Shown here: positions 38,101 through 47,085 of the stretch, in pieces | Numbering within the stretch: the first letter of the stretch is position 1 | Layout of the letters: every line of letters starts with the position of its first letter | DNA from: Watersipora subatra | Lineage: Eukaryota; Bryozoa; Gymnolaemata; Cheilostomatida; Watersiporidae | Assembly (NCBI RefSeq): GCF_963576615.1 | Contig: NC_088714.1 | Coordinates: 3,100,001 to 3,164,000, forward strand | Direction: 5' to 3' | DNA: 64,000 nucleotides | Notes under the pieces: generated by a model | Databases searched by the model: none | The model's input: only the letters and a program-made list of their open reading frames with translations | Told to the model about the DNA's origin: nothing | Translations under genes and position numbers: made by a program

Positions 38101-39278
38101 ACAATCAACACAATCTTCAGGTAAATCATAATTCACCTGGACTAAAACTCTCCAGTGTTTATGACCGTTTAACCTGTGAATCTGTAAACTATGCATTTGT
38201 AGACTTTCCTTTAGACTGTGCACCTGTAGATTTTGTACTCGCACACCATGTACTTAGACTGTGCGCTTCTAGAAATTTTTAAAAGCCATCCAAAAATTTT
38301 AACTTTAGAATTAGTGAGCTATCAATACAGCTATGACCTTGCCTCAATGTAATTTTATTATTCTGAGTGCACTCAGACAAGTACACTACAGGTACTAACA
38401 TTTGACTTTGCATACCTCTTCACTGCATTCAGCTTTGAAGCAATATAATCTTGTGCTCAAGGCGATGAGCTCGCATTGAGCTGCCTAAAAGAGCTCAGGT
38501 ATTTTAGTGGGAGTTGCCTACACAACTCTTTATTATCTAACCTAGACTATAATCTCTTCTGAACTTAACTCATCAGTTCTATGGTTGCCATAGCTACTGA
38601 GTCAAGTGCTGCTTGATCAGCCTAGCCCGATTCTTATAGTTTAATCAGACTGCCTTACCTAGAAAAAATTTTTGTTTATTAAGTTTTGCCAGTTTCTGGT
38701 TGTATTTCCTCTACAGACACCTGCCAACTATAGTTGAGACGAGTGCAGTCAATGTGGCCCCTTGATGCAAACCACCTTGTAGTGATCCTATTGAGTGAAC
38801 AAGGAAGCAAATATCTGGGGAGCTCTCAACTACAGCCTGTATTATTTCTGGAATAACTAGTTCTTAGTTTAGAAGCAACTGCTACACATATCCAACAATC
38901 TCTCACAATACTCATCAGAGATACTTATAATTTGTAAATAGAGTTAGGCCCTGATGTGGATTAAGGTTTAAAATCTAGCTTTCTATTAATGAAGAGCATT
39001 GTTTCTGTAGAGGCTTATCAATTCAGCCATTCTAAAATAAAATTGACAACAGTTGCATAGTTGTTAAATTTGGTGAGAGTAGGTATCAACACCCATAGGG
39101 AACCTAGCTCATAATTTATATGCTAGTCATTTCATGCTGATGTATTTGAATTAGTACTGCCAGTATAGTAGAATAACTCTATATGCTTTTCATAGGAAGA
39201 TCTGATGTACCAGTGAAACATTCCCCAGCTGTTGAGGAATCGGCAGTCTTAAAGAATACTTACAGAAATCTTGCTTGA
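17165..39278 (+). CDS. NMDA-type ionotropic glutamate receptor subunit, GluN3-like
   Basis: Ligand-gated cation channel subunit of the plasma membrane. Start Met 17165 opens a signal peptide (MQRGELAILMVIFSAGC). Confident exons: 17165-17328, 20958-21162, 23355-23624, 24220-24249 (30 nt), 25152-25297, about 25576/25613-25854, 27005-27176, 28085-28262, 28405-28602, 29483-29694, 30693-30801, 31257-31423, 32118-32251, 33288-33441, 34390-34534, 35426-35604, 35813-35917. With the 25576 start these give 949 in-frame codons. Domain order: amino-terminal domain (exons 1-7), ligand-binding S1 (CCEGLCIDLL, then PFSITAERS with the Arg that binds the ligand carboxylate), M1, pore loop, M3 (SVYTANLTSS), S2 (WMHDTPVIDY with the amino-binding Asp; SYGIGFSREG), M4 and the start of the cytoplasmic tail. 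PFSI, the Asp-containing S2 motif and the pore glycine favour GluN3 over GluN1/GluN2, judged by eye. The tail is treated separately. Confidence 0.9.
17445..20575. repeat. 27-bp satellite-like array, about 115 copies, receptor intron 1
   Basis: Units read TATGCTACCTTATACTACTA followed by TATAACA, with single-base variants (TAATACTA, ATAGCATA, ATACTACC). The array fills most of the first intron (17329-20957) of the glutamate receptor and decays at its right edge beyond 20380. Since 27 is a multiple of three, one frame stays open for over 460 codons as a 9-residue repeat (ICYLILLYN), which has no coding meaning. Confidence 0.95.
24690..24975. repeat. About 21-bp imperfect tandem repeat
   Basis: Repeats of AAAGTTGTCTTCACTATGTG with frequent substitutions and length changes, in the receptor intron between 24249 and 25152. 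Confidence 0.8.
25501..25612 (+). other. Ambiguous exon border in the receptor's amino-terminal domain
   Basis: The exon ending at 25297 leaves two bases of a codon (TT). The next clear coding stretch (frame of 25613-25854) has a good acceptor at 25611-25612 but the wrong phase. Two phase-correct solutions exist. One uses the acceptor at 25574-25575, extending the exon upstream to 25576. The other adds a small exon at 25501-25555 (acceptor after a pyrimidine-rich tract ending ATGCAG) followed by a 57-nt intron to 25613. Sequence alone does not decide. Confidence 0.5.
25930..26100 (-). mobile_element. tRNA-derived SINE, copy 1
   Basis: On the minus strand the region 25990-26040 reads like a tRNA head: GGCGCAGTTGTTAA (A-box-like) and, about 35 bases later, GTGAGTTCAAAGCCTGATC (B-box-like). 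The adjacent tail ATTGTGTACATAGTTATTAC ... CACACTAGACTACCAGGGTA is shared with the copies near 28860-29030 and 40780-40921. It lies in a receptor intron. Confidence 0.6.
26033..26410. repeat. 101-bp tandem repeat of the SINE tail, about 3.7 copies
   Basis: Copies start at about 26033, 26134, 26235 and 26336, each with GAATAATTGTGTACATAG and CACACTAGACTACCAGGGTA. The last copy is shortened. The unit is the non-tRNA end of the SINE plus flanking sequence, so the repeat arose by local duplication of an inserted SINE end. Confidence 0.85.
27357..27872. repeat. 19-bp minisatellite, about 27 copies
   Basis: Unit CCCTCTGGTACATATTACA with variants (TATATATT, ACGTATT, TTCATATT). In the receptor intron between 27176 and 28085. 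Confidence 0.93.
28855..29030 (-). mobile_element. tRNA-derived SINE, copy 2
   Basis: The minus strand reads TGGCACAGTGGTTAAGCTAG (A-box region) followed about 35 bases later by TTTGAGTTCAAATCCACTGC (B-box region), the arrangement of a tRNA-like RNA polymerase III promoter. The tail contains GTGGACATAGTTATTACACC as in the other two copies. Located in the intron after the S1 exon of the receptor. Confidence 0.65.
30172..30490. repeat. About 38-bp variable tandem repeat
   Basis: Repeats built from CAGCTTGTATCCCTACTAAT and AACCTGTAACACTACTGA, with unit deletions. In the receptor intron just upstream of the pore exon. Confidence 0.88.
30693..31423 (+). other. Pore loop and M3 exons of the NMDA-type receptor
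   Basis: Exon 30693-30801 begins GFFEWRNPRGTNA and ends in the pore helix (TLGTAIMAVFSLMSG, the last Gly split by the intron). Exon 31257-31423 continues NTISTKSPVSW and then M3 with VWGFFSIIYLSVYTANLTSS. Counting back without gaps from the Trp of M3, the residue at the selectivity-filter N-site is Gly and N+1 is Asn. GluN1 and GluN2 have Asn at the N-site, while vertebrate GluN3 has Gly followed by Arg (family knowledge). The SYTANLAA signature is altered to VYTANLTS. Confidence 0.8.
31409..31557. repeat. Tandem triplication spanning an exon end and its splice donor
   Basis: About 49-bp unit in three copies, each containing CGTGACGAGAAGGTAACTCC (GAGGAGG in copy 2) and ATACATCATTACTCATAACT. 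The first copy holds the last codons of exon 31257-31423 and its donor GTAACT; copies 2 and 3 repeat the same exon-intron boundary inside the intron. Reading through any copy meets TAA shortly after the donor. Confidence 0.9.
32355..33250. repeat. About 26-bp minisatellite with 130-bp higher-order unit
   Basis: Repeats of TGTAACCTGACTGTATATGT and ATTA with variants. In the left half a five-unit block recurs every 130 bases (TGACTGTATATGTATATTGT at 32381, 32511 and 32641). The right half is more degenerate. In the receptor intron between 32251 and 33288. Confidence 0.9.
36238..39278 (+). CDS. Candidate cytoplasmic-tail exons of the NMDA-type receptor (alternative ends)
   Basis: Downstream of 35917 several short coding-like blocks have splice sites but their phases do not give a single chain. 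The best chain is a block ending at the donor after DFYDVVCQVYE (about 37038-37098), exon 37612-37669 (REKHQPLSSIFLMK...), exon 38000-38120 (KTPKKRIEGFIPM...) and last exon 39197-39278 (RSDVPVKHSPAVEES..., stop TGA). These join in phase. Blocks at 36238-36268 (EKKNSDNNTE) and about 36930-36966 (IKMLAFKDTDNA) fit a different reading frame that would stop near 37654. Tails of NMDA subunits are poorly conserved, so homology does not help. Confidence 0.45.
36375..36690. repeat. About 35-bp tandem repeat
   Basis: About eight copies of CTGGTAACACCTACTCACCA plus CGCCAAGGTCTGTTA, increasingly diverged to the right. In the receptor's 3' intronic region. Confidence 0.88.
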
Positions 39279-40383
39279 AAATCTTATTTTTATTCCACTT
39301 TTTAGCAGCAATTTCTCGATCATGCCATTGAGGTTATATACCCATATTAGCTGTATCTGTGTATACATATAATTAATGCAGATTTTGGTCTACATGCTCA
39401 TAACATTGTATGTGATGGGGTAATTTCTATTCTGGTCCTGACACTGTGTATTAAATTTTAAGATACTGAGTATAATACATTTTTACACCGCAACTGCTTG
39501 CTAGTTACCTCAATTATACAACAAGGTATTTTCACATTTCATGAAACCATTTAGAACATGCAGATATTTTGTAAGGGACAATAACGCTAAGCACCGAGGC
39601 CTCATGACAGAACTTTAACATCCAGAAAAAATATTCAACATCTCCAAGCTATTATATATGAGTATAATTATAGTTAGTCTTTGGTCTACATAGAATGCTA
39701 CATATCAAGGTCAAAAAACCAGATGAGGTGCTGAGCCATGGCCTATGATGCTTATAAAAATCACCAGCTAACAGCCAGTCTGCTAGTCAATATTGTTCCA
39801 TTATGAGAGACAATTTCTACAACTGTAATAATTTGTTTAAATTTCAAATGAAAGAGTAACAAGAATAGCGTTTGCTAGACATATTGCAATAGATATATCT
39901 TTATTCCACGAATAACAGCAATAGATATATTCTTAAGAGGCTGCTTTATAAAAGCTTTGCTGAAAACACTTGTGAGAACATCGCTGGAAATCCACGGAGA
40001 GTAGCATCACTTCCCGAGACCTGGTTATCATCCCAGCTGACTAAGAATAACTACAATATGATGGTTGATAACAATCACAATGACCTAGGGCTAGAATGGG
40101 CTCTCTTCACAAACTAACTCAAATAGTAGACTGACTTCAGATCAACTAGGACACAGTGCAATAGGGAAGTCACGAAGGAGCACTTGAATGAATCCGTTAC
40201 TATGAAGGATTTAACTTCAATTATTGAATGAAGGCTGTAAAATTCATTTGAGTTTGCAGCATGTGCTTATTATTATTCTAAAACATGAATTTTGATTGAA
40301 ATGAAAATTTGAAAGGTTGCCAAACCACAGCTGTGAGCAAAGTTTAAATTCTAGGCTTACCTCTGAGATGACGAGATGTCCAT
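39279..40383. other. Region between convergent receptor and PSMB4 ends
   Basis: Lies between the proposed receptor stop and the PSMB4 stop. It should contain both 3' untranslated regions; a minus-strand AATAAA is at 39900-39905. No open frame or repeat of note seen. Confidence 0.5.
39900..39905 (-). promoter_or_regulatory. Candidate poly(A) signal AATAAA for PSMB4
   Basis: TTTATT on the plus strand reads AATAAA on the minus strand, about 480 bases past the PSMB4 stop codon. It is placed correctly to end that transcript, but no cleavage-site evidence is available. Confidence 0.35.
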
Positions 40384-43300
40384 TTAATACCTACAAGAAA
40401 GAATGCGTGATTAGCGGTACACCGTTTGCTATGTTAACAAGCACTAAGGAACTGAAACTCGTGAGGCATCAATAGAAATACATGTATATTACTAACCCGA
40501 GTACAGACTTGCTACTCCAGTGTGTCTTTGAGCTAAATGGTCCTTCTATCCTTGCTCCATCTTTTGTTACAACTGCTAGCTTGAACTGTAATAATTATAG
40601 TATTATTATTCATCTATTATATATAGCCAAAACAAGGACTTGAATTATTCATTAAATGTAAACATCAGCGATAAGAATAACGGACAAAAATCCTCAAACT
40701 TGTACTATGATAAGAGCCGTGCCCATCTGCCCCTTTACCTGTTCGAAGCAAGGGCTAAAGACCAGGATATAAGATTGCATGATACAAGACTCAAACCTAT
40801 GACACCGAGCGTAGTAGCTCGACACTTTAACACCTGCCTTGCGGTGTTTCAGAATATTTGTGCATATAGTTATTATACCTGACAATCTCTGATGGCACAC
40901 TAGACTACCAAGGTACTAGTACACAGGTGTCAAACACATGGCCCGCGGGCCACATGTGGCCCGCCACCTCATTTTATGTGGCCCGCGAGGGTTTAATTAC
41001 TCATTCGCATGAGACTCATTCTCCCGTCTTTATAACGTTGCTGAGCACACACCAACGCGAGTTATCTTGCCTCTGAAATTTATCTATTCCTTGTGTTGTT
41101 ATTTTTACATTACATGAGAATAATTTTTATTAGTCAGAAAATTTTTTTCTGGCCAATCAAACAAACGTACATATATGCTTCAATGATCTCTTTGGCAAAA
41201 ATTACTACGACCATTGCGACATCTAATTGAACCGAAAATCATCGCTGTCACTTTAAAATTTATCGTTCGCGATCAATTTTTTTCAACTCCAGAAGTAAAT
41301 ATGCAGATTCAGAAGCGGTAAGACAGTGAAAGACTGCATACATCAAATTGAAACATTATTTTTAATGTTTCAAAGTTTTTACTAACTTTTAATTTTGTCA
41401 ATTTGAATCGTTACACTCGAATAAAAATGCACTTTTTAGGCTGTCAACCGTAGTCAGACAAAAGTTATCATTCAATCTCGATAGGATCATATTCATTCTT
41501 AGAGCTGCTCCTGAAGTCTGAAAAGTCAAGAACAGAGTTACTGAACATATTGTTATTGTTTGAAACATGTTTATGACAGTTTATTTGAGTTATATTGGAA
41601 TGTAGATTTGCTATGCTTTGAAGATAATACTCGCGAGGAAAAATTCGAAATTATAGTTTCGTGATTTTCATGTTCATGACTAACTGTACATGTATAAATA
41701 ATATTCATAACTTTGTATTGTCTGTAATAAATTACTAATTTTAGTCAAACACTGTATATTTTGTAATTTCTTTGGTGCAAGTCTAACTTTGTTTCAGCAA
41801 ATAATTTTTTGATTTTTTGCTGCTTACATATTGATTTTGTGTTGCTGCTGTTGCAATTATTTAGTGTTTGCAGATGTAATGTGTGTATGCCAACAAATTC
41901 ATGTTCTTAGCAGCTCACAATTTTTGATTTTATTGAAAGTATGCCCATGTTGATGGGTATTGTGTAACTTTTCTGATTTTTTTCGAAAACAAGTGTTCTG
42001 CATGTTTTGCTGTGCAACTGTTCTGTTTGCAACGTTAAGTAATAAAGTCAGAGTTATTTAATATCCAAGACTAGTTTAAGTTATTTTACATTATTCGATT
42101 ACATTTCATTACAATTATAAGTTACATCTGGCCCTTTGAGGACAGCCATTACGCTGATGTGGCCCTCTGTGAAAACGAGTTTGACACGCCTGTACTAGTA
42201 TATATATATATCAATTCATCAAACTTAAAACTGAAATAGTAAGTCGATTCTTACACAGTTGAGAACTTGAAATAGTAAAACAACTCTTACTCAGTTGAGC
42301 ACTTGAAACGGTAGACAACTTTACTAAGTTGAACACTTGAAATAGTAAGAAAATTCCTAATTTGTGCACTACTTGAAATAGTAAGACAATTCTTATTTAG
42401 TTGAACACTTGAAATAGTAAGACAACTCCTACTTTATAGTAGGAGTTGTCTTACTACTGTCCACTTGAAACAATAGGACAACTCTTATCCTGTTGAACAC
42501 TTGAGACAGTGAAATAACCCTTACCCTGTTGAAAGCCCGTGAGTCCCTGTAGAACAATACTCTCATGCATTTGTCTATGAGCTCGCGTGCCTCTTTTTCT
42601 GTCATGTTTGGGTTCTTTTCCACAGCCTCCCTCATCAATGGCTATAGAATAGAAAAGAAGACATTGTCACTAACAAGGTGTTAGATTCGAGTTCCCAAGT
42701 GTACAAACATACTGTTATCATGTTGTTGTATGTGTTATCTTGTCATATTTGAAATGAAGTCCAACAAACAACCAGATTGATGGGTTTTATTTCAAATTGA
42801 ATGACAGAGACAACAGAATGCCCGATTTCCTTAAAAGCTGTCTTATAGACATTACATCAAAATCAGCAAATTAACTGGAGACAGAAAACAAAGAGTAACT
42901 CACCAAAGCAAGGTAAGCACCAAATCCGGTAGCCATTGCAGGAGCTTCAAACGCGCAACCAATTTTGTCTACTTGCCCGATAAACCTTAAAAGGAGATTA
43001 AAGATATAATCTATTAATATCTTAATATCATATAAATTTACTGCAACAAATTCAGTACTCATATATTTGCGTGAGAAAATACAAAACTGTTAGGATCTTT
43101 GCGCATTATAGCTCATTACTAAAATAGATCTATCATATGTGTAAATATGATTATGACTCTGAGCTGGATGAAAAACACAAATATCTAGCAACACTCGATA
43201 TCTACAAATTGCTTTGCTCTATGAGCATATGCAGTTATGTGTTAATTTTTTACTTTGTTGCTCGTGTAGTGTGCTCAGGCCTTGAGATCTAGCAAATTAT

Positions 43301-44482
43301 AAAAGCTCATACAAAGTAATTTGGACGCTGTTATTTGGCTTACGGTTTGCCATCTTGAAGGCCAGCTATTATGACGGCGTTCCAGAGGGGATCAAACTTG
43401 GATCTTCTGTAGTACATGATTCGAGTAAGCCAAGAGTGAAGAGACTTTGGTGAGTAGTGAAAGCCGTCATTCAGACAGTCCTCCTCCAGCCTGCAACAAG
43501 TGCCCTATTTCTCATGCATGACAAGGATAGCAAACCCTAGCTTAGGATAAGCTGCTAGTTGATAGATGAGTGGAGTAACAAAGATGTTACACTTTTCCTT
43601 GTGTTCCAAAATGACAACTTCTTGTTATGGATAGCGATTCAACTACAGATATCACAAGACATGAATTCGAAGCTATTTCATTCACTTGAAAAGACTACCG
43701 TATTTTCCAGACCATTAACCGCACCCCTATATAAGCCGCATCTGCTGTATTTTAAAAAACCGATAATAAAACAATACATAGGCTGCACCTTTTGTATAGG
43801 CCGCAGAACTCATAATAGTGCTTTTTAACATGGCAGCAACTTTGCTGATTAATACGGAACAGTGCCTTTAGGCACTGTTCATTTTTTATTACACCGCTAG
43901 AGGAGCGCTAACCAGAGATTCCGGTTAGTGTGATCCTAGCGCTGGAAGAAAAAACCACAGAATAGCCGCAGCCTCTAAATAAGCAGCATGGCTCAAAACG
44001 TCTAAAAATAGTAGCGGCTGATAGTCCGGAAAATGTGGTATATAACCTGACAATATAATATCTTGATCCATTTTTAGTCTCTACTGTAGCACTTTTTAAC
44101 AAAAGAAATAATATTGCCTTGAAAAGGCTATTTTCTGCACATGTTACCACCATCTCTCATTTCGACATGTATGGATTGCCCGGGCGAGCATATACCATAA
44201 ACCATAAGGACAGGACATTCAGTACTAGACAAACCACTACTGACACTTGAGGGTAAATGAACTTATGCCACTTACACTCGTTCCTCTATGGAGTGTTTGA
44301 GGTATTGATAGTCAGCATAGTCTCCACCTGCACCAAGGACAGTCGTGTCATTGACCTTCATGACTCTGTCGCAGTCCCTTAACATGGCCATAGAGCCATA
44401 GGAACATAGAGTATCAGCAGCAATAATAACTCCCCCATCGAATTGTAACGCTATGACTGATGTACCGGTAGTCGTCGGATTT
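40384..44482 (-). CDS. PSMB4: Proteasome subunit beta type-4 (20S core beta-7), first exon missing
   Basis: Non-catalytic beta subunit of the 20S proteasome core, needed for assembly. Exons in coding order on the minus strand: 44482-44276, 43490-43344, 42985-42904, 42641-42525, 40585-40497, 40390-40384 (last coding exon is only G plus TAT plus TAA, stop 40386-40384). Phases join throughout and give 215 residues. Recognised motifs: TGTSVIALQFDGGVIIAAD, SYGSMAMLRDCDRVMKVN, GAGGDYADYQYLKHSIEE, LHSWLTRIMYYRRSKFDPLW, APAMATGFGAYLA, RVLFYRDSRAFNR and KLAVVTKDGARIEGPF. Together these match the mature part of animal PSMB4 (about 219 residues). The exon encoding the Met and propeptide should lie upstream (above 44482) but was not found. 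The introns contain a TIR element, a SINE, a hAT-like element and a minisatellite. Confidence 0.93.
40770..40921 (-). mobile_element. tRNA-derived SINE, copy 3
   Basis: The minus strand shows GCAAGGCAGGTGTTAAAGTG (A-box-like) and about 30 bases later CATAGGTTTGAGTCTTGTAT (B-box-like). The tail ATAGTTATTATACCTGACAA ... GGCACACTAGACTACCAAGG matches the other copies. Its end is interrupted by the hAT-like element starting at 40922. Located in a PSMB4 intron. Confidence 0.6.
40922..42192. mobile_element. Non-autonomous hAT-like transposon with intact 8-bp duplication
   Basis: Left end CACAGGTGTCAAAC; right end GTTTGACACGCCTG, whose reverse complement matches 12 of 14. Subterminal CATGGCCCGCGGGCCACATG and GTGGCCCGC near the left and CATCTGGCCCTTTGAGGACA near the right are typical of hAT elements. 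Flanked by the direct repeat TACTAGTA at 40914-40921 and 42193-42200. The 1271-bp interior is AT-rich with no transposase frame. It sits in the PSMB4 intron 40586-42524. Confidence 0.88.
42235..42530. repeat. About 35-bp minisatellite abutting a PSMB4 splice donor
   Basis: Repeats of GTTGAACACTTGAAATAGTA and AGACAATTCTTAC. The rightmost copy contains CCTTACCCTGTTGAAAGCCC, which includes the minus-strand donor and last bases of PSMB4 exon 42641-42525. Confidence 0.8.
42416..42455. repeat. Perfect 17-bp hairpin inside the minisatellite
   Basis: AGTAAGACAACTCCTAC and its exact reverse complement GTAGGAGTTGTCTTACT are separated by TTTATA, so part of the tandem unit is inverted here. Confidence 0.9.
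43696..44040. mobile_element. TIR element (MITE-like), copy 2, in PSMB4 intron
   Basis: Starts TACCGTATTTTCC and ends GGAAAATGTGGTA, so the ends are inverted repeats. The interior follows the same order as the copy at 905-1306 (CCCCTATATAAGCCGCATC, then AACAATACATAGG, then a GC-rich middle, then GCATGGCTCAAAA). It lies in the PSMB4 intron between 43490 and 44276. No open frame. It resembles non-autonomous DNA transposons with CCGTATTTTCCGGACTATAA-type ends known from many animals. Confidence 0.65.
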
Positions 44483-44924
44483 CTACAAATGTACAAGTTA
44501 GAATAACAATTACAGACACGCAAACTCAAGATGAGCCGACCGACCTTCCTACATAGTCGCAACGCCAAGGGTTTATATAAACATCTTTTGAACTGAATTA
44601 TTCCGCAGACAACATCTACATGAAAAGATTGTCACAATTCACTTACACTAATATGGCTAGTTACACGCTGCCTTATTAACAGTCGTGTTACAATATAAAA
44701 GTTGTCCTCTCAGTTTCTCTCCAACATTTAATCAAAATTATTTCAAGCCTTCAGCTGAATTTGTGGAATTATGAAATGTCTTTGACAATTAAAATCTTTA
44801 AGTATTTAATATGCATAAATGGCACCTCAATATTGCAATATTTTTGCGAGAACTTGATAAAATTCAACTGTATTACTTTGAACTAGTGGGAGAGAGAAGC
44901 TCAAGAAGAGGAAGACTAGTACAC

Positions 44925-45792
44925 TAGAAGGCCCTACTAGAAGGCCCTACTAGAAGGCCCTACTAGAAGGCCCTACTAGAAGGCCCTACTAGAAGGCCCT
45001 ACTAGAAGGCCCTACTAGATGGCCCTACTAGAAGGCCCTACTAGAAGGCCCTACTAGAAGGCCCTACTAGAAGGCCCTACTAGAAGGCCCTACTAGAAGG
45101 CCCTACTAGAAGGCCCTACTAGAAGGCCCTACTAGAAGGCCCTACTAGAAGGCCCTACTAGATGGCCCTACTAGAAGGCCCTACTAGATGGCCCTACTAG
45201 ATGGCCCTACTAGATGGCCCTACTAGAAGGCCCTACTAGAAGGCCCTACTAGAAGGCCCTACTAGAAGGCCCTACTAGAAGGCCCTACTAGAAGGCCCTA
45301 CTAGAAGGCCCTACTAGAAGGCCCTACTAGAAGGCCCTACTAGAAGGCCCTACTAGAATGCTACTAGTCTTACTAGGCCCTACTAGATGGCCCTACTAGA
45401 TGGCCCTACTAGAAGGCCCTACTAGAAGGCCCTACTAGAAGGCCCTACTAGAAGGCCCTACTAGAAGGCCCTACTAGAAGGCCCTACTAGATGGCCCTAC
45501 TAGAAGGCCCTACTAGAAGGCCCTACTAGAAGGCCCTACTAGAAGGCCCTACTAGATGGCCCTACTAGAAGGCCCTACTAGAAGGCCCTACTAGAAGGCC
45601 CTACTAGATGGCCCTACTAGAAGGCCCTACTAGAAGGCCCTACTAGAAGGCCCTACTAGAAGGCCCTACTAGATGGCCCTACTAGAAGGCCCTACTAGAA
45701 GGCCCTACTAGAAGGCCCTACTAGAAGGCCCTACTAGAAGGCCCTACTAGATGGCCCTACTAGAAGGCCCTACTAGAAGGCCCTACTAGATG
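44925..45792. repeat. 13-bp minisatellite, about 66 copies
   Basis: Near-identical AAGGCCCTACTAG units with an A/T variant (ATGGCCCTACTAG), interrupted once near 45357-45380 by a partly degenerate unit. It lies upstream of the recognised PSMB4 exons, possibly in PSMB4 intron 1 because the first exon is not located. Confidence 0.95.
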
Positions 45793-45967
45793 CTCTAAAG
45801 TTCTAAACCAAGGCATTTACAATTTCCTTGAAGCAGTACTTTTTTAATATTTTAGCACAAGTTGGTTTGTAGAGAGTATAAATAATATATAATCTGTAAC
45901 ACCATTTGCTTCTGTATATTGTTGAAGATTTTGCTTATACACACGCTTCTACGATATACGAGAAGAA

Positions 45968-46043
45968 CAATAGATCGTGTTTCCTTTATTCCTTGTAACG
46001 TATCTACAAATGGCACAAGGAATAATGGAAACACGATCTATTG
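45968..46043. repeat. 29-bp inverted repeat (hairpin)
   Basis: The left arm starts CAATAGATCGTGTTTCC at 45968-45996 and the right arm at 46015-46043 is its reverse complement with one mismatch. The loop is 18 bases. Confidence 0.88.
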
Positions 46044-46920
46044 TATATGAGATGACCGCAGCACTTAATTTCTATATACTTTAGTGGATTGTTTGCCTTA
46101 TTACGTTTAAATGCTTCAAATTTTAAACATTAAACTGAATGCATCAAATATTTAAAATTAAAAACATCTTACCTGTACGATAACTGTAAAAACAACTTTG
46201 TAGGCAATCTGTAGAGACAGTGTTTTACTTCTGAGCCAAAACTTCAAATTTTTTTACATAGACTATCAGGCAAAAACAATGTGTGGAAATACAGTAAACA
46301 ACCACATAAAACCATTGAGTTAATTTTGTTATCAATACATAAAAACTTGAAAATTTTAATCAAATTCCATTAAGCAAAGCAACATAGTACCTTGAAACCT
46401 TGAAGAATATTAATGTTGAGATGGCCTTGCTGGGTCTTGCATTAGTGTTTGCGCTACTTATAATTTGTCCATGTATGATTGCTTGTCAGCGTATGATGAA
46501 CACACTTCATGTATCTCTATGAGCAATTATGTCAGACCTTTTAGAAACACGTCAGAAAAATGAATTTTATGTCGTCTGCTGTGTTTTCAGTATTTATACT
46601 ATAATTTCCACTATAGTAAATTGCGCTTCAGCGACAGCATTAAAGTAAAGATTATTAGAGGTAAAGTTGCCACTTCACTGACAGTCTTGCAAGAGGTTTA
46701 TTCAACATTCACATTTAATGAAATTAATAAGAATCAGCCTGTATTACATTAATTCACCGGGTATGGTCAGTCTAGTAGGAGTGCCTCGTTTAAAAGATTT
46801 CATTTCAATTAACTAAGGCGAAAGTTGAGAACTAGCAAAAAGCTCTGAGAAAATTGACAAAAGCTTGTAATTTTGAAAGAACTACAACTGATAAAATATA
46901 GATCATTTAATAGTTGGAAT

Positions 46921-47029
46921 ACTCCAAAAAAAGGTGAGAAAAAAATTACTCCGGGTGTTTCATCTTTTATCAGTTTTCAATATAAGATGAAACACCCTGA
47001 GTAATTTTTTCTCACCTTTTTTTGGAGTA
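46921..47029. repeat. Long near-perfect hairpin, arms about 45 bp
   Basis: ACTCCAAAAAAAGGTGAGAA ... GGGTGTTTCATCTT on the left pairs with AAGATGAAACACCC ... TTCTCACCTTTTTTTGGAGT on the right, with two or three mismatches and a loop of about 17 bases containing ATCAGTTTTCA. Confidence 0.9.
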
Positions 47030-47085
47030 TGCAACACCTAACATATCTCATCAGTTTTCACAGTATGATATGTTAGGTGTTGCAT
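47029..47085. repeat. Second hairpin directly adjoining the first
   Basis: ATGCAACACCTAACATAT (47029-47046) and its perfect reverse complement ATATGTTAGGTGTTGCAT (47068-47085). The loop contains CATCAGTTTTCACAGTATG, which resembles the loop of the adjacent hairpin. Confidence 0.9.

Noticed and set aside
44925-45792. CRISPR-like regular array
   Set aside because: There are no unique spacers; units of 13 bp are directly contiguous, and the genome is eukaryotic.
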